The position numbers and the translations under genes were made by a program. This document shows, one piece after another, positions 32,460 through 39,282 of a stretch of DNA of 64,000 bases (the first letter of the stretch is position 1; each line of letters begins with the position of its first letter). Source of the DNA: DAISIL01 sp036822015 (GTDB lineage Bacteria; Bacteroidota; Bacteroidia; Cytophagales; Bernardetiaceae); the NCBI GenBank assembly GCA_036822015.1, contig DAISIL010000007.1:1-64000 (forward strand), written 5' to 3'. The notes under the pieces were generated by a model. It was given only the letters and a program-made list of their open reading frames with translations, did not search any database and had not been told where the DNA came from.

Positions 32460-33536
32460 ATGTTAGCCAAATACATCAGTGCGTTACTTGCCCAGGAATC
32501 CGCCGTAACTATTCCTGGCTTTGGGCGACTTGAGAGCCGCTACGACGGAAGCCGCATCAGTGGTACCGAACTCCTACCTCCCACGCGCTCCATCCAGTTT
32601 GACCCTTACACCACCCACGACGAGGAGCAACGCCTCCAGCAATTTGTTGAGCAACAAGGAGTAACCAATACCAAAGACTGGGACAAGCTACTCCATGACT
32701 TCATCGAAACCATAGAAGAAGCCTCCCAAAATGGTGGACGATGCACCCTGCCTACCCTCGGCACTTTTTTTAAGGAAGGGCAAAATGGACATTGGCAGTT
32801 TGAGGCTGCCTCCAGCCTGGCATCGCATCCGCTTGCCTTTGGCTTACCTACCCTAGACCTCAAACGCACCACTGCACGCCAGGCAGCCACCCCTACACCT
32901 ACACCTACACCTACACCCAAGTCCGAACCCGTATCCGCTACCGTTCATCCAAATCCAGCCCCTGAACCCGCTACCGAAACGGAAAAAGTTCCCCAAAAGA
33001 AGAACAACAACGAACTCATCACCTGGCTTGTCGTTATCCCGCTCATCTTTGTCTTTGCTTTTTTGGTCTGGCTTTTCATTCAGAGCAGCAGTAGCCCTGC
33101 CGTGAGCCAGGACGAGCCTATCGTTGAGCAGGCTATCCCTCCCACGCCTAGCCCCGAACCCGCCGAAGACCCCGCCACCCCTCCCCCAGACCCTAGCCCA
33201 GAGGTGGAGACAGACGACCAGCAAACCATAGAGGAGCAAACGCCACCGCCTGTCGCAGAAACAGAAAAATCAACTCCTGCACCCATAACGGAAGGAAGGC
33301 AGCTTGGCTCGCCCACCGGTGCTTATTATCTCATCGTGGGTAGCTTCACCGAGAAAGCCGAAGCACAAAAGATGCTCGATAAGTTGCTTTCCGAGGGAAA
33401 AGAAGCCTACTTCATGCCCCACGAAAGCCAACCCAACACCCTCCGAGTAGCCGTTGGCACTTACCCCGACGAAGCTACGGCCACCAACGCCCGTAGTTCA
33501 CTCACGGGATACCCCTCCTGGGTCAAGAAGTGGTAA
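32460..33536 (+). CDS. membrane-anchored HU-like (HU-CCDC81 type) and SPOR-domain protein
   Basis: A 358-residue protein with three parts. The N-terminal 130 residues resemble the HU-CCDC81 domain found in Bacteroidota (LAKYISALLAQESAVTIPGFGRL, GGRCTLPTLGTFFK). A Thr/Pro-rich linker leads to one membrane helix at about residues 185-207 (LITWLVVIPLIFVFAFLVWLF). A second Pro-rich linker ends in a SPOR domain at about 282-358 (AYYLIVGSFTEKAEAQKML), which in other proteins binds glycan-stripped peptidoglycan at the division site. A nucleoid-like domain on the cytoplasmic side and a cell wall domain outside would link DNA and septum; this is inference. Confidence 0.85.
   Translation: MLAKYISALLAQESAVTIPGFGRLESRYDGSRISGTELLPPTRSIQFDPYTTHDEEQRLQQFVEQQGVTNTKDWDKLLHDFIETIEEASQNGGRCTLPTLGTFFKEGQNGHWQFEAASSLASHPLAFGLPTLDLKRTTARQAATPTPTPTPTPKSEPVSATVHPNPAPEPATETEKVPQKKNNNELITWLVVIPLIFVFAFLVWLFIQSSSSPAVSQDEPIVEQAIPPTPSPEPAEDPATPPPDPSPEVETDDQQTIEEQTPPPVAETEKSTPAPITEGRQLGSPTGAYYLIVGSFTEKAEAQKMLDKLLSEGKEAYFMPHESQPNTLRVAVGTYPDEATATNARSSLTGYPSWVKKW
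32892..32915 (+). repeat. tandem CCTACA hexamer, four copies, in a coding linker
   Basis: Four successive CCTACA units encode alternating Pro-Thr residues in the linker of the HU/SPOR protein. The unit is a multiple of three, so a change in copy number would alter linker length without a frameshift. Confidence 0.75.
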
Positions 33537-33558
33537 AACCCATCACGCCAGAAACCCT

Positions 33559-34155
33559 ATGAGCCGATTCAAGATCAAAGTCGTAACCCCAGCCTATCGC
33601 CCTAAGGCACAGCCCGAGCCAGCCTTGAAGCCACAGCCACAACTAGCCGCCGCCCAGGACAAACACGCCAATAAGCAGTGCAAACTTTGGCTTAGCCCAC
33701 AATCCATCACGCAGATATTTACGCATATCGGATGGGGAACCCAAACGAAACACAACCAGGTAGAGCAGGGCGGCATCCTCATCGGAGAGGTGGGTCAAGA
33801 CCCCCAAACGGGCGTGCAGTATGCCATCGTGCGGCAGGCCATCGCGGGAAGTGCCGCCCGGGGTACGTCGGCTTATCTGGAAATGGATCACGGGGTTTGG
33901 AAAGAAATGATGGATCGGGCCGATGAACTGATCGACGACCGCCCCGAAGACGACCCCTGGCATATCATTGGTTGGTACCACACACACCCCAACGATTTAT
34001 CCGTCTTTTTTTCGGCTACCGACCTGGCAACACAGCACAAGTTTTTTTATGAAGACTGGCAATACGCACTCGTCTTTAATCCCCACAAAAAAATCTGGAA
34101 AGCCTTTTACGGAAAATCAGCCAAGCCCTGTCTGGGTTTCGTGATGGCTCAATGA
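33559..34155 (+). CDS. JAMM/MPN+ metalloprotease-like protein, 198 aa
   Basis: A Mov34/JAB-fold protein with a complete zinc motif: Glu77 in GGILIGEV, His141 and His143 in WYHTHPND, Ser152 and Asp155 in FSATD. This is the active (MPN+) pattern used to cleave isopeptide or C-terminal peptide bonds of ubiquitin-like proteins. The first 40 residues are a Pro/Ala-rich tail. The ATG at 33559 is chosen because the conserved region follows it. It starts 22 bases after the HU/SPOR gene. No ubiquitin-like, E1-like or molybdopterin-synthase gene is nearby, so its substrate is unknown. Confidence 0.82.
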   Translation: MSRFKIKVVTPAYRPKAQPEPALKPQPQLAAAQDKHANKQCKLWLSPQSITQIFTHIGWGTQTKHNQVEQGGILIGEVGQDPQTGVQYAIVRQAIAGSAARGTSAYLEMDHGVWKEMMDRADELIDDRPEDDPWHIIGWYHTHPNDLSVFFSATDLATQHKFFYEDWQYALVFNPHKKIWKAFYGKSAKPCLGFVMAQ

Positions 34156-34817
34156 CAACTAACACCGGCATCCGTGATTGTCGTTTGCCATGCCCTGACA
34201 ATCAAGAGGATACCCATCAGAACAAACAGCACAGGATAGAGCTTGCGCATCCGGTTGCGCCACCGCAAGCCAATGTAGTTGCCCGCCAACGACAAGCCCA
34301 ACATCATCGGGACAGTACCCAATCCGAAGAGGAACATATACAAGGCTCCCCCCCAATGGTCGCCGGCAGCAACAGCGCCAAGCAAGGCCACATACACCAA
34401 GCCGCAGGGCAAAAAGCCGTTGAGCATCCCCACCACCAGGAGGCTACGCATCTGCTGACGACCCAACACACGGCCCAACTGTGCCTGTATCCAGGCGTAA
34501 AAGCGTTGCATACCGCCCCAGTGCATCACCAGATGATCCAGATTGACGGCAAAGATACCCAGGACAATCAGGATTGCACCCAGGGTATAAGAGAAATATA
34601 CCTGATCGGCTACCAGCAGTACGGCCTGCCCAAAAAAGCCAATTACGCCACCCATCAGCGCGTAGGTCAGGGTACGCCCCAGGTTGTAGAGCATACGCCC
34701 CCCTACGCGCTCGAGGAGCTGCCCACGCCCAGAAGGTAAAGCCAGAGCAATGGGCCCGCACATACCCGCACAATGAAAACTGCCAAAGAATCCCAACAAA
34801 AACGCACTCCAGAGCAT
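34149..34817 (-). CDS. SafE/TauE-like membrane protein of the cbb3 oxidase cluster
   Basis: A 222-residue membrane protein with about six hydrophobic segments and the signature FFGSFHCAGMCGPIALALP at the N-terminus. This subgroup of the sulfite exporter TauE/SafE family (often called CcoH/HMA-associated) lies beside ccoG and fixH in Bacteroidota and is thought to take part in oxidase maturation, probably in copper handling. It ends the ccoQ-ccoP-ccoG-fixH unit, starting 3 bases after fixH. It overlaps the JAMM gene by 7 bases in convergent orientation. Confidence 0.85.
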   Translation of the reverse strand: MLWSAFLLGFFGSFHCAGMCGPIALALPSGRGQLLERVGGRMLYNLGRTLTYALMGGVIGFFGQAVLLVADQVYFSYTLGAILIVLGIFAVNLDHLVMHWGGMQRFYAWIQAQLGRVLGRQQMRSLLVVGMLNGFLPCGLVYVALLGAVAAGDHWGGALYMFLFGLGTVPMMLGLSLAGNYIGLRWRNRMRKLYPVLFVLMGILLIVRAWQTTITDAGVSCH

Positions 34818-34820
34818 AGC

Positions 34821-35264
34821 TTAGGGGATATAAAGCGTTTGTTCGTCGTAGAAGTGGCGGCCGCGCTCATCTTCAAAAGCCATCTTGACGCGCCAATGCC
34901 CAGACTGAAACTGATCCATGGCTACAAGTTGCTGATAGTTAGGGTCAAGTTCGAGGGGGATATGCTTATCCTGCGCCGCATCCGAAGGACGGAAGAAGTA
35001 CAGCGTACCGCTTTTGAGGGCGATCTTCGGGAACTGAAACGACACCGCCGCCTCTGCCGTCCGAAGCTGGATACTGATCGGCGTTTGAAGTTGTCGGGCA
35101 TTGCGGATGTGATCCATGCGATCCTGATAAACGATCTCTTGGGCGTAGTAGTCATCCGCGACCAGATCAATTTGTACTTGCGTGGTCTTATAGACCAGTG
35201 TTAGCATAAAGGTAGCAAAGACAATGAATGCCAATGTGATACCTGTTCCCCAGTTGAATGTCAT
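34821..35264 (-). CDS. fixH: FixH family protein
   Basis: A 147-residue protein with an N-terminal membrane helix (TGITLAFIVFATFMLTLVYK), a DYYAQEI motif after it, and a C-terminal beta domain. FixH/CcoH proteins bind cbb3 oxidase during assembly. Its position directly after ccoG confirms the call; the sequence itself is weakly conserved across the family. Confidence 0.82.
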   Translation of the reverse strand: MTFNWGTGITLAFIVFATFMLTLVYKTTQVQIDLVADDYYAQEIVYQDRMDHIRNARQLQTPISIQLRTAEAAVSFQFPKIALKSGTLYFFRPSDAAQDKHIPLELDPNYQQLVAMDQFQSGHWRVKMAFEDERGRHFYDEQTLYIP

Positions 35265-35300
35265 AGCAGTTGGTGGTTGGTGGTTAGAGTGATAGATGAA

Positions 35301-36797
35301 TTATTTGATGGGTGCTAGAAAACTTGTCTTGACGCGATCCAGGACTTGATCGGTTTCTTTGGAGACGACCTCAATGATCAGATCGTTCTTGGCAGAGGTC
35401 AAGTACTTCGGTTCAATTTCGATAAACATCGCCCCATCGACTACTCCCTCTCCTTTCACGAAGATAAGTTGATCGCCACCAATCATCTGTATCGTGGCCT
35501 GCTCGGGCTGCTGAACGCGCATATAGACGTTGCCGAGGTCTTCGGTGGTTTTATTGACGATCTGGAGACGATACAAGTTTTTGATGTTGCCCGTTTCGGT
35601 CTTCTGAAACAGATGCCCTTGGGCGCGTAGGATCGTCGTTTCCATTGTCCCTCGGACATTAAAAAGCACCAAAATAACCGCAATCAAGACCATCAAGACG
35701 GCACTATAAGCCTTCATCCGTGGGGTGATCTTGAATTTTTCTCCTGTCTGGATGGAGCGTTCGGAGGCATAGCGGACAAGTCCACGTGGCTTGTCGATTT
35801 TGTCCATGATCGAGTCACAGGCATCAATACAAGCCGTACAGGCGATGCACTCGAGCTGTGTACCGTTGCGGATGTCGATTCCTGTGGGACATACCTGCAC
35901 ACATAAGCCGCAGTCGATGCAATCTCCCTGGGGAACTTCGGCAGTCGCTACCTCGGTATCTTCGCCCGCTGTCGTGGGGGTTGCCTGGGCTTGTTTGCGC
36001 TTTTTGTTGCGTCCGATTTTTCCTCGGGGTTCGCCACGCTTGTAGTCGTAGGAGATCACGAGTGAATCTTCACCCATAAAAACGCCCTGCAAACGTCCGT
36101 AAGGGCAAAATGTCGTACAGACCTGCTCCCGAAACTGGGCAAAGACAAAATAAAATAGCCCCGTAAAGATGACAATGGCCGTAAACGTAGCTTTGTGTTC
36201 GGTGGGCGAGGAGGTGATGTGGTCGTAGAGTTGATCTACGCCAATGATATATGCCAAAAAGAGGTTCATGATCCCGAAGGAGAGTACCAGGAAAACGCTG
36301 TGTTTGAGCGTCTTTTTGAGGATTTTTTCACGATTCCAGGGCGCTTTATTGAGGCGGCGTTGTTGGTTGGCATCACCTTCGATCCAGTACTCAATCTTGC
36401 GAAAGACCAGTTCCATGAAAATCGTCTGGGGGCAGGCCCACCCACACCAAATTCGTCCAAAAACAACCGTAAAAAGCACGATGAAGATGATCCCCAGAAG
36501 CATCGAAAGCCCGAACAAGTGAAAATCCTGGGGACGAAAAAACACCCCCATCACGATAAACTTGCGCTCCAGGATATTGAACAAGAGCAGAGGCTGTCCG
36601 CCGATCTTGATGAATGGTGCCGATATAAAGAAAGCCAACAAGCCTGCTGCCACGATGTGGCGCATGTTGTAAAACTTCCCGCTGGGTTTTTTGGGATAAA
36701 TCCAGATGCGTTTCCCGAACTCATCCACGGTCGAGATGGCATCACGGAAGTTCTCCTGATATTTACTTTTACCGGGTTGAGGTTGTGGTGTGGACAT
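35301..36797 (-). CDS. ccoG: cytochrome c oxidase accessory protein CcoG
   Basis: A 498-residue polyferredoxin-like membrane protein (about five hydrophobic segments). An FGRIWCGWACPQTIFMELVF region near residue 115 supplies conserved cysteines. Two 4Fe-4S motifs follow: CIDCGLCVQVCP and CIACTACIDACD. It has a periplasmic Ig-like C-terminal domain. CcoG reduces Cu(II) for the CuB site of cbb3 oxidase in other bacteria. The gap to ccoP contains a strong hairpin. Confidence 0.94.
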   Translation of the reverse strand: MSTPQPQPGKSKYQENFRDAISTVDEFGKRIWIYPKKPSGKFYNMRHIVAAGLLAFFISAPFIKIGGQPLLLFNILERKFIVMGVFFRPQDFHLFGLSMLLGIIFIVLFTVVFGRIWCGWACPQTIFMELVFRKIEYWIEGDANQQRRLNKAPWNREKILKKTLKHSVFLVLSFGIMNLFLAYIIGVDQLYDHITSSPTEHKATFTAIVIFTGLFYFVFAQFREQVCTTFCPYGRLQGVFMGEDSLVISYDYKRGEPRGKIGRNKKRKQAQATPTTAGEDTEVATAEVPQGDCIDCGLCVQVCPTGIDIRNGTQLECIACTACIDACDSIMDKIDKPRGLVRYASERSIQTGEKFKITPRMKAYSAVLMVLIAVILVLFNVRGTMETTILRAQGHLFQKTETGNIKNLYRLQIVNKTTEDLGNVYMRVQQPEQATIQMIGGDQLIFVKGEGVVDGAMFIEIEPKYLTSAKNDLIIEVVSKETDQVLDRVKTSFLAPIK

Positions 36798-36822
36798 GGT
36801 CTTTTTGTTTTGGGAAAAGGGA

Positions 36823-36846
36823 GAGAGCTGCCATGTAGCAGCTCTC
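36823..36846 (-). other. intercistronic hairpin between ccoP and ccoG
   Basis: GAGAGCTGC (36823-36831) and GCAGCTCTC (36838-36846) form a perfect 9-bp stem with a 6-base loop. There is no T-run on the minus-strand side, so it is likelier to set mRNA processing or stability than to terminate. Confidence 0.55.
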
Positions 36847-36863
36847 GGGGGGGTAGGATTTAC

Positions 36864-37763
36864 TTACTCGGTCTCTGCGGGTGCGGTAGCACACACATCA
36901 CCCTGAGGAGCTTTGGCGACGGCAGGTGTTGTACCCATAAGGCTCAGGACATAACTGGATACCTTTTGGATTTCGTCGGGCTTTAACTTGTCGTTCCAGG
37001 GGAGCATCCCTTTTTCGATTACGCCATACTTGATGGTCTTGAAGACATCCGAAATGTCGCATCCGTGAATCCAGTGTTCGTCGGTTAAGTTGGGGCCAAC
37101 TTGTCCGCCGCCGTCAGCCAGGTGGCAGGCTTGGCAGTTGGCAACATAGATTTCCTTGCCACGGGCTAGGGCATCGGCATCGGTCAGGAGCGTTACGTTG
37201 CTTTCATCAACCATACTTCCCATCTTGGCTAAGTAGGCTGCTTTGGCTACTTCGGCGGCATCCATTTCGGCGTGTAGCTCGCGGATCGAGACAGGCTTAG
37301 CTTCTACATCACCGTGATAGTAAAAGATATAAACCACGGCAAAAACGATACTCATGTAAAAGCCATACTTCCACCAGGGCGGTAGGTCGTTGTCGAGTTC
37401 GTGGATGCCATCATACTCGTGATCGAGCAAAATATCTTTTTCCTTGTGAATGGGCGCGGCAGCATTGAACTTGTTCCAGAACCACTTCCAGAAACCACTA
37501 CCCTCTTGGGCTAGGGCTTCCTCTTCGGCTACGGCATGGGTGGCAATTTGTGTGCGCATGAAGCGGTAGAGCATGAAAGCCACCACCAAAAAGGCGACGG
37601 TCAGGAAGGCAACCATTGTCCCGAGGACGAGTAGCAAAAGATCGGCGTTACTGATTCCGGCCACCAGCCGCTGGCTGCTTTCCTGGGCCCACACGGCTAG
37701 CGGCAAAAAGAGCAGCAACAGCATCGTGGTCAGCTTTTGAAAAATAGATTTAAGACGTTGCAT
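36864..37763 (-). CDS. ccoP: cbb3-type cytochrome c oxidase subunit III, monohaem
   Basis: A 299-residue CcoP. It starts at the ATG at 37763 with a signal-like segment (LLLLFLPLAVWAQ), then a membrane helix (LVLGTMVAFLTVAFLVVAF). Next comes the FixP core EYDGIHELDNDLPPWWKYGFY with its helix, and one cytochrome c domain with NCQACHLADGG and a distal Met in GMLPW. Only a single CxxCH is present, where proteobacterial CcoP has two; monohaem CcoP is usual in Bacteroidota. Its start overlaps the preceding small gene by 14 bases. Confidence 0.93.
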   Translation of the reverse strand: MQRLKSIFQKLTTMLLLLFLPLAVWAQESSQRLVAGISNADLLLLVLGTMVAFLTVAFLVVAFMLYRFMRTQIATHAVAEEEALAQEGSGFWKWFWNKFNAAAPIHKEKDILLDHEYDGIHELDNDLPPWWKYGFYMSIVFAVVYIFYYHGDVEAKPVSIRELHAEMDAAEVAKAAYLAKMGSMVDESNVTLLTDADALARGKEIYVANCQACHLADGGGQVGPNLTDEHWIHGCDISDVFKTIKYGVIEKGMLPWNDKLKPDEIQKVSSYVLSLMGTTPAVAKAPQGDVCATAPAETE

Positions 37764-37989
37764 CGGTAGATTTGGGTTTGGAGTGTAAGACGAAATTGAG
37801 GTTGTGATAGAAGATAAAACCAATGACCAAAAAGGCCGTCAGTAGGGTAAAGACCGTTACCCCCAAGACTCCCATCAGCAGCAGTTCATTCGAGATACCC
37901 TCCAATAGCGGTTGCCCAAAGACAATCGTGGGCATCAAGAGGCTAATAAAAAGCACAGAAAGGCGTACAAGAGCGCGTGGCTTAAACAT
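37750..37989 (-). CDS. small membrane protein resembling the CcoP N-terminus, 79 aa
   Basis: A 79-residue protein between ccoQ and ccoP. It has a signal-like start (LFISLLMPTIVFGQ), then GISNELLLMGVLGVTVFTLL and AFLVIGFIFY. CcoP begins similarly: LPLAVWAQ, then GISNADLLLLVLGTMVAFLT and AFLVVAFMLY. The similarity is easy to see by eye and suggests partial duplication. It overlaps ccoQ by 8 bases and ccoP by 14, consistent with translation coupling. It may be an accessory subunit; the function is unknown. Confidence 0.75.
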   Translation of the reverse strand: MFKPRALVRLSVLFISLLMPTIVFGQPLLEGISNELLLMGVLGVTVFTLLTAFLVIGFIFYHNLNFVLHSKPKSTDATS

Positions 37990-38200
37990 GAGCAGTGGAG
38001 TTAGGGGTGGATGTGGGCGTGGGAACTGTAGGCGCGATCGTGGCATCATCCAGAGGAAGATGCTCCATAGAGGCGATCTCGGACTTGTCTAGGATGGCTA
38101 CTTGCCAGAGCCAGATCAAGAAAAATGTCATGAAAATAACAATACCAATAGCGGGGAGGTAATCTATGCCTTCGATAGCACGTAGCACGTCTTTGTACAT
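37982..38200 (-). CDS. ccoQ: CcoQ/FixQ-like cbb3 oxidase subunit
   Basis: A 72-residue protein with one membrane helix (GIDYLPAIGIVIFMTFFLIWLWQVAI) and a Thr/Pro-rich tail, the typical shape of CcoQ. The start MYKDVLRAIEG at 38200 fits the family. It is the first gene of the unit here. The catalytic subunit genes ccoN and ccoO, which normally precede it, are absent. The identification rests on hydropathy and position. Confidence 0.78.
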   Translation of the reverse strand: MYKDVLRAIEGIDYLPAIGIVIFMTFFLIWLWQVAILDKSEIASMEHLPLDDATIAPTVPTPTSTPNSTAHV

Positions 38201-38281
38201 GGCTGTTTTGTCTGGTGGATAACTCCTACAAAACAACTATTTATCTGGCAGATCGCTAATGAGTGCTATCAAAGCTGGAGG

Positions 38282-38293
38282 TGATCTTTATCA
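38282..38293. promoter_or_regulatory. CRP/FNR-like half-site palindrome upstream of ccoQ
   Basis: TGATCTTTATCA has the TGAT-N4-ATCA core of CRP/FNR-type sites (consensus TTGAT-N4-ATCAA). It lies 82 bases upstream of the ccoQ start. Regulation of cbb3 oxidase by an FNR-type protein under low oxygen is common, but the outer bases do not match. Confidence 0.4.
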
Positions 38294-38389
38294 GTTAAGC
38301 CGAGCGGCTCTTTTTCCTGGAGGGTAGGGAGATGATCGCTCCATGCGATGTGCTTCAATGCTAAGACAAGGCGGTATTTCTCTCTAAGG

Positions 38390-39202
38390 CTAACTTTTCA
38401 GGCTTTCCACAGTCTCCTCAATGAAGGCAAAAGTTGTGAGGATTTCGGGTTTGCCATCAACCAGGGCTACCGTATGCTCATAGTGAGCAGAAGGCTGGCG
38501 GTCGCGGGTGCGGATTGTCCATCCATCGGCTTCCTGCACGACTTGCTTTGTTCCCATGTTTATCATCGGTTCGATGGCTAGTACCATGCCGTCGGCGAGT
38601 TTTACGCCGTAGTTGGGGCGGCCGTAGTTGGGTACTTCGGGTTTCTCATGGAGCTTGCGCCCTACCCCGTGGCCCACCAGCTCACGTACAACAGAGTAGC
38701 CGTACCGTTCGCTGTACCGCTGTATGGCCGCACTTACATCGCCTAGTCGGTTTCCGGCCCTGAAATACTTGATTCCCTCGTAGAGGGAGTTTTTGGTTAC
38801 TCTAAGCAGACGCATGACCTCCGGAGCAACTTCACCCACCGGATACGTATATGCACTATCGGCGTGAAAACCGTTAAGATACACCCCGCAATCTATCGAA
38901 AGAATATCACCGCTTTTCAGTACGTATTTGCTCGGAAACCCATGTACGACTACTTCGTTGAGGGAGATACAAAGCGAAGCCGGAAAACCGTTGTAATGCA
39001 AAAATGACGGATGCGCCCCGTGATCCATGATGAACGTTCGGGCAATATCGTCGAGTTCTTTGGTCGTTACGCCGGGCTGTACCCGCTTGGCCACTTCGCC
39101 GTGTGCCTGCCCGAGCAGTAAGGCACTTTGTCGCATTTTTTCTAAGTCCTCGGCAGTCTTGTACTGAATGCCTCTAAGTTTTCTGTTCGTAAAAAGTCCC
39201 AT
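38390..39202 (-). CDS. map: methionine aminopeptidase, type I
   Basis: A 270-residue enzyme that removes N-terminal methionine. Metal ligands appear in order: SIDCGVYLNGFHADSAYTY (two Asp), GHGVGRKLHE (His), LAIEPMINMG (Glu) and the last Glu in AHYEHTVAL. It has the short type Ia length with no zinc-finger extension. It is the last gene of the spc block, following secY by 80 bases across a hairpin. In most Bacteroidota, infA follows directly; here the next gene is ccoQ. Confidence 0.96.
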   Translation of the reverse strand: MGLFTNRKLRGIQYKTAEDLEKMRQSALLLGQAHGEVAKRVQPGVTTKELDDIARTFIMDHGAHPSFLHYNGFPASLCISLNEVVVHGFPSKYVLKSGDILSIDCGVYLNGFHADSAYTYPVGEVAPEVMRLLRVTKNSLYEGIKYFRAGNRLGDVSAAIQRYSERYGYSVVRELVGHGVGRKLHEKPEVPNYGRPNYGVKLADGMVLAIEPMINMGTKQVVQEADGWTIRTRDRQPSAHYEHTVALVDGKPEILTTFAFIEETVESLKS

Positions 39203-39222
39203 GGCCGGTGCAAAACAAAATA

Positions 39223-39258
39223 CTACCTGCCCCCGTGATTGTCGATCAGGGCAGGTAG
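39223..39258 (-). terminator. terminator or attenuator hairpin between secY and map
   Basis: CTACCTGCCC (39223-39232) pairs with GGGCAGGTAG (39249-39258), a perfect 10-bp stem with a 16-base loop. On the minus strand it is followed by TATTTTGTTTTG, a broken T-run, so partial termination before map is likely. Confidence 0.6.
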
Positions 39259-39282
39259 CCGTTAATAAAAGATATGTAAAAC

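Noticed and set aside
32892..32915. Phase-variable contingency repeat
   Set aside because: The unit is six bases, so copy changes keep the frame; kept only as a linker-length repeat.
38201..38389. Possible remnant of ccoN/ccoO before ccoQ
   Set aside because: I read both strands and found no haem-copper oxidase motif or long open frame.
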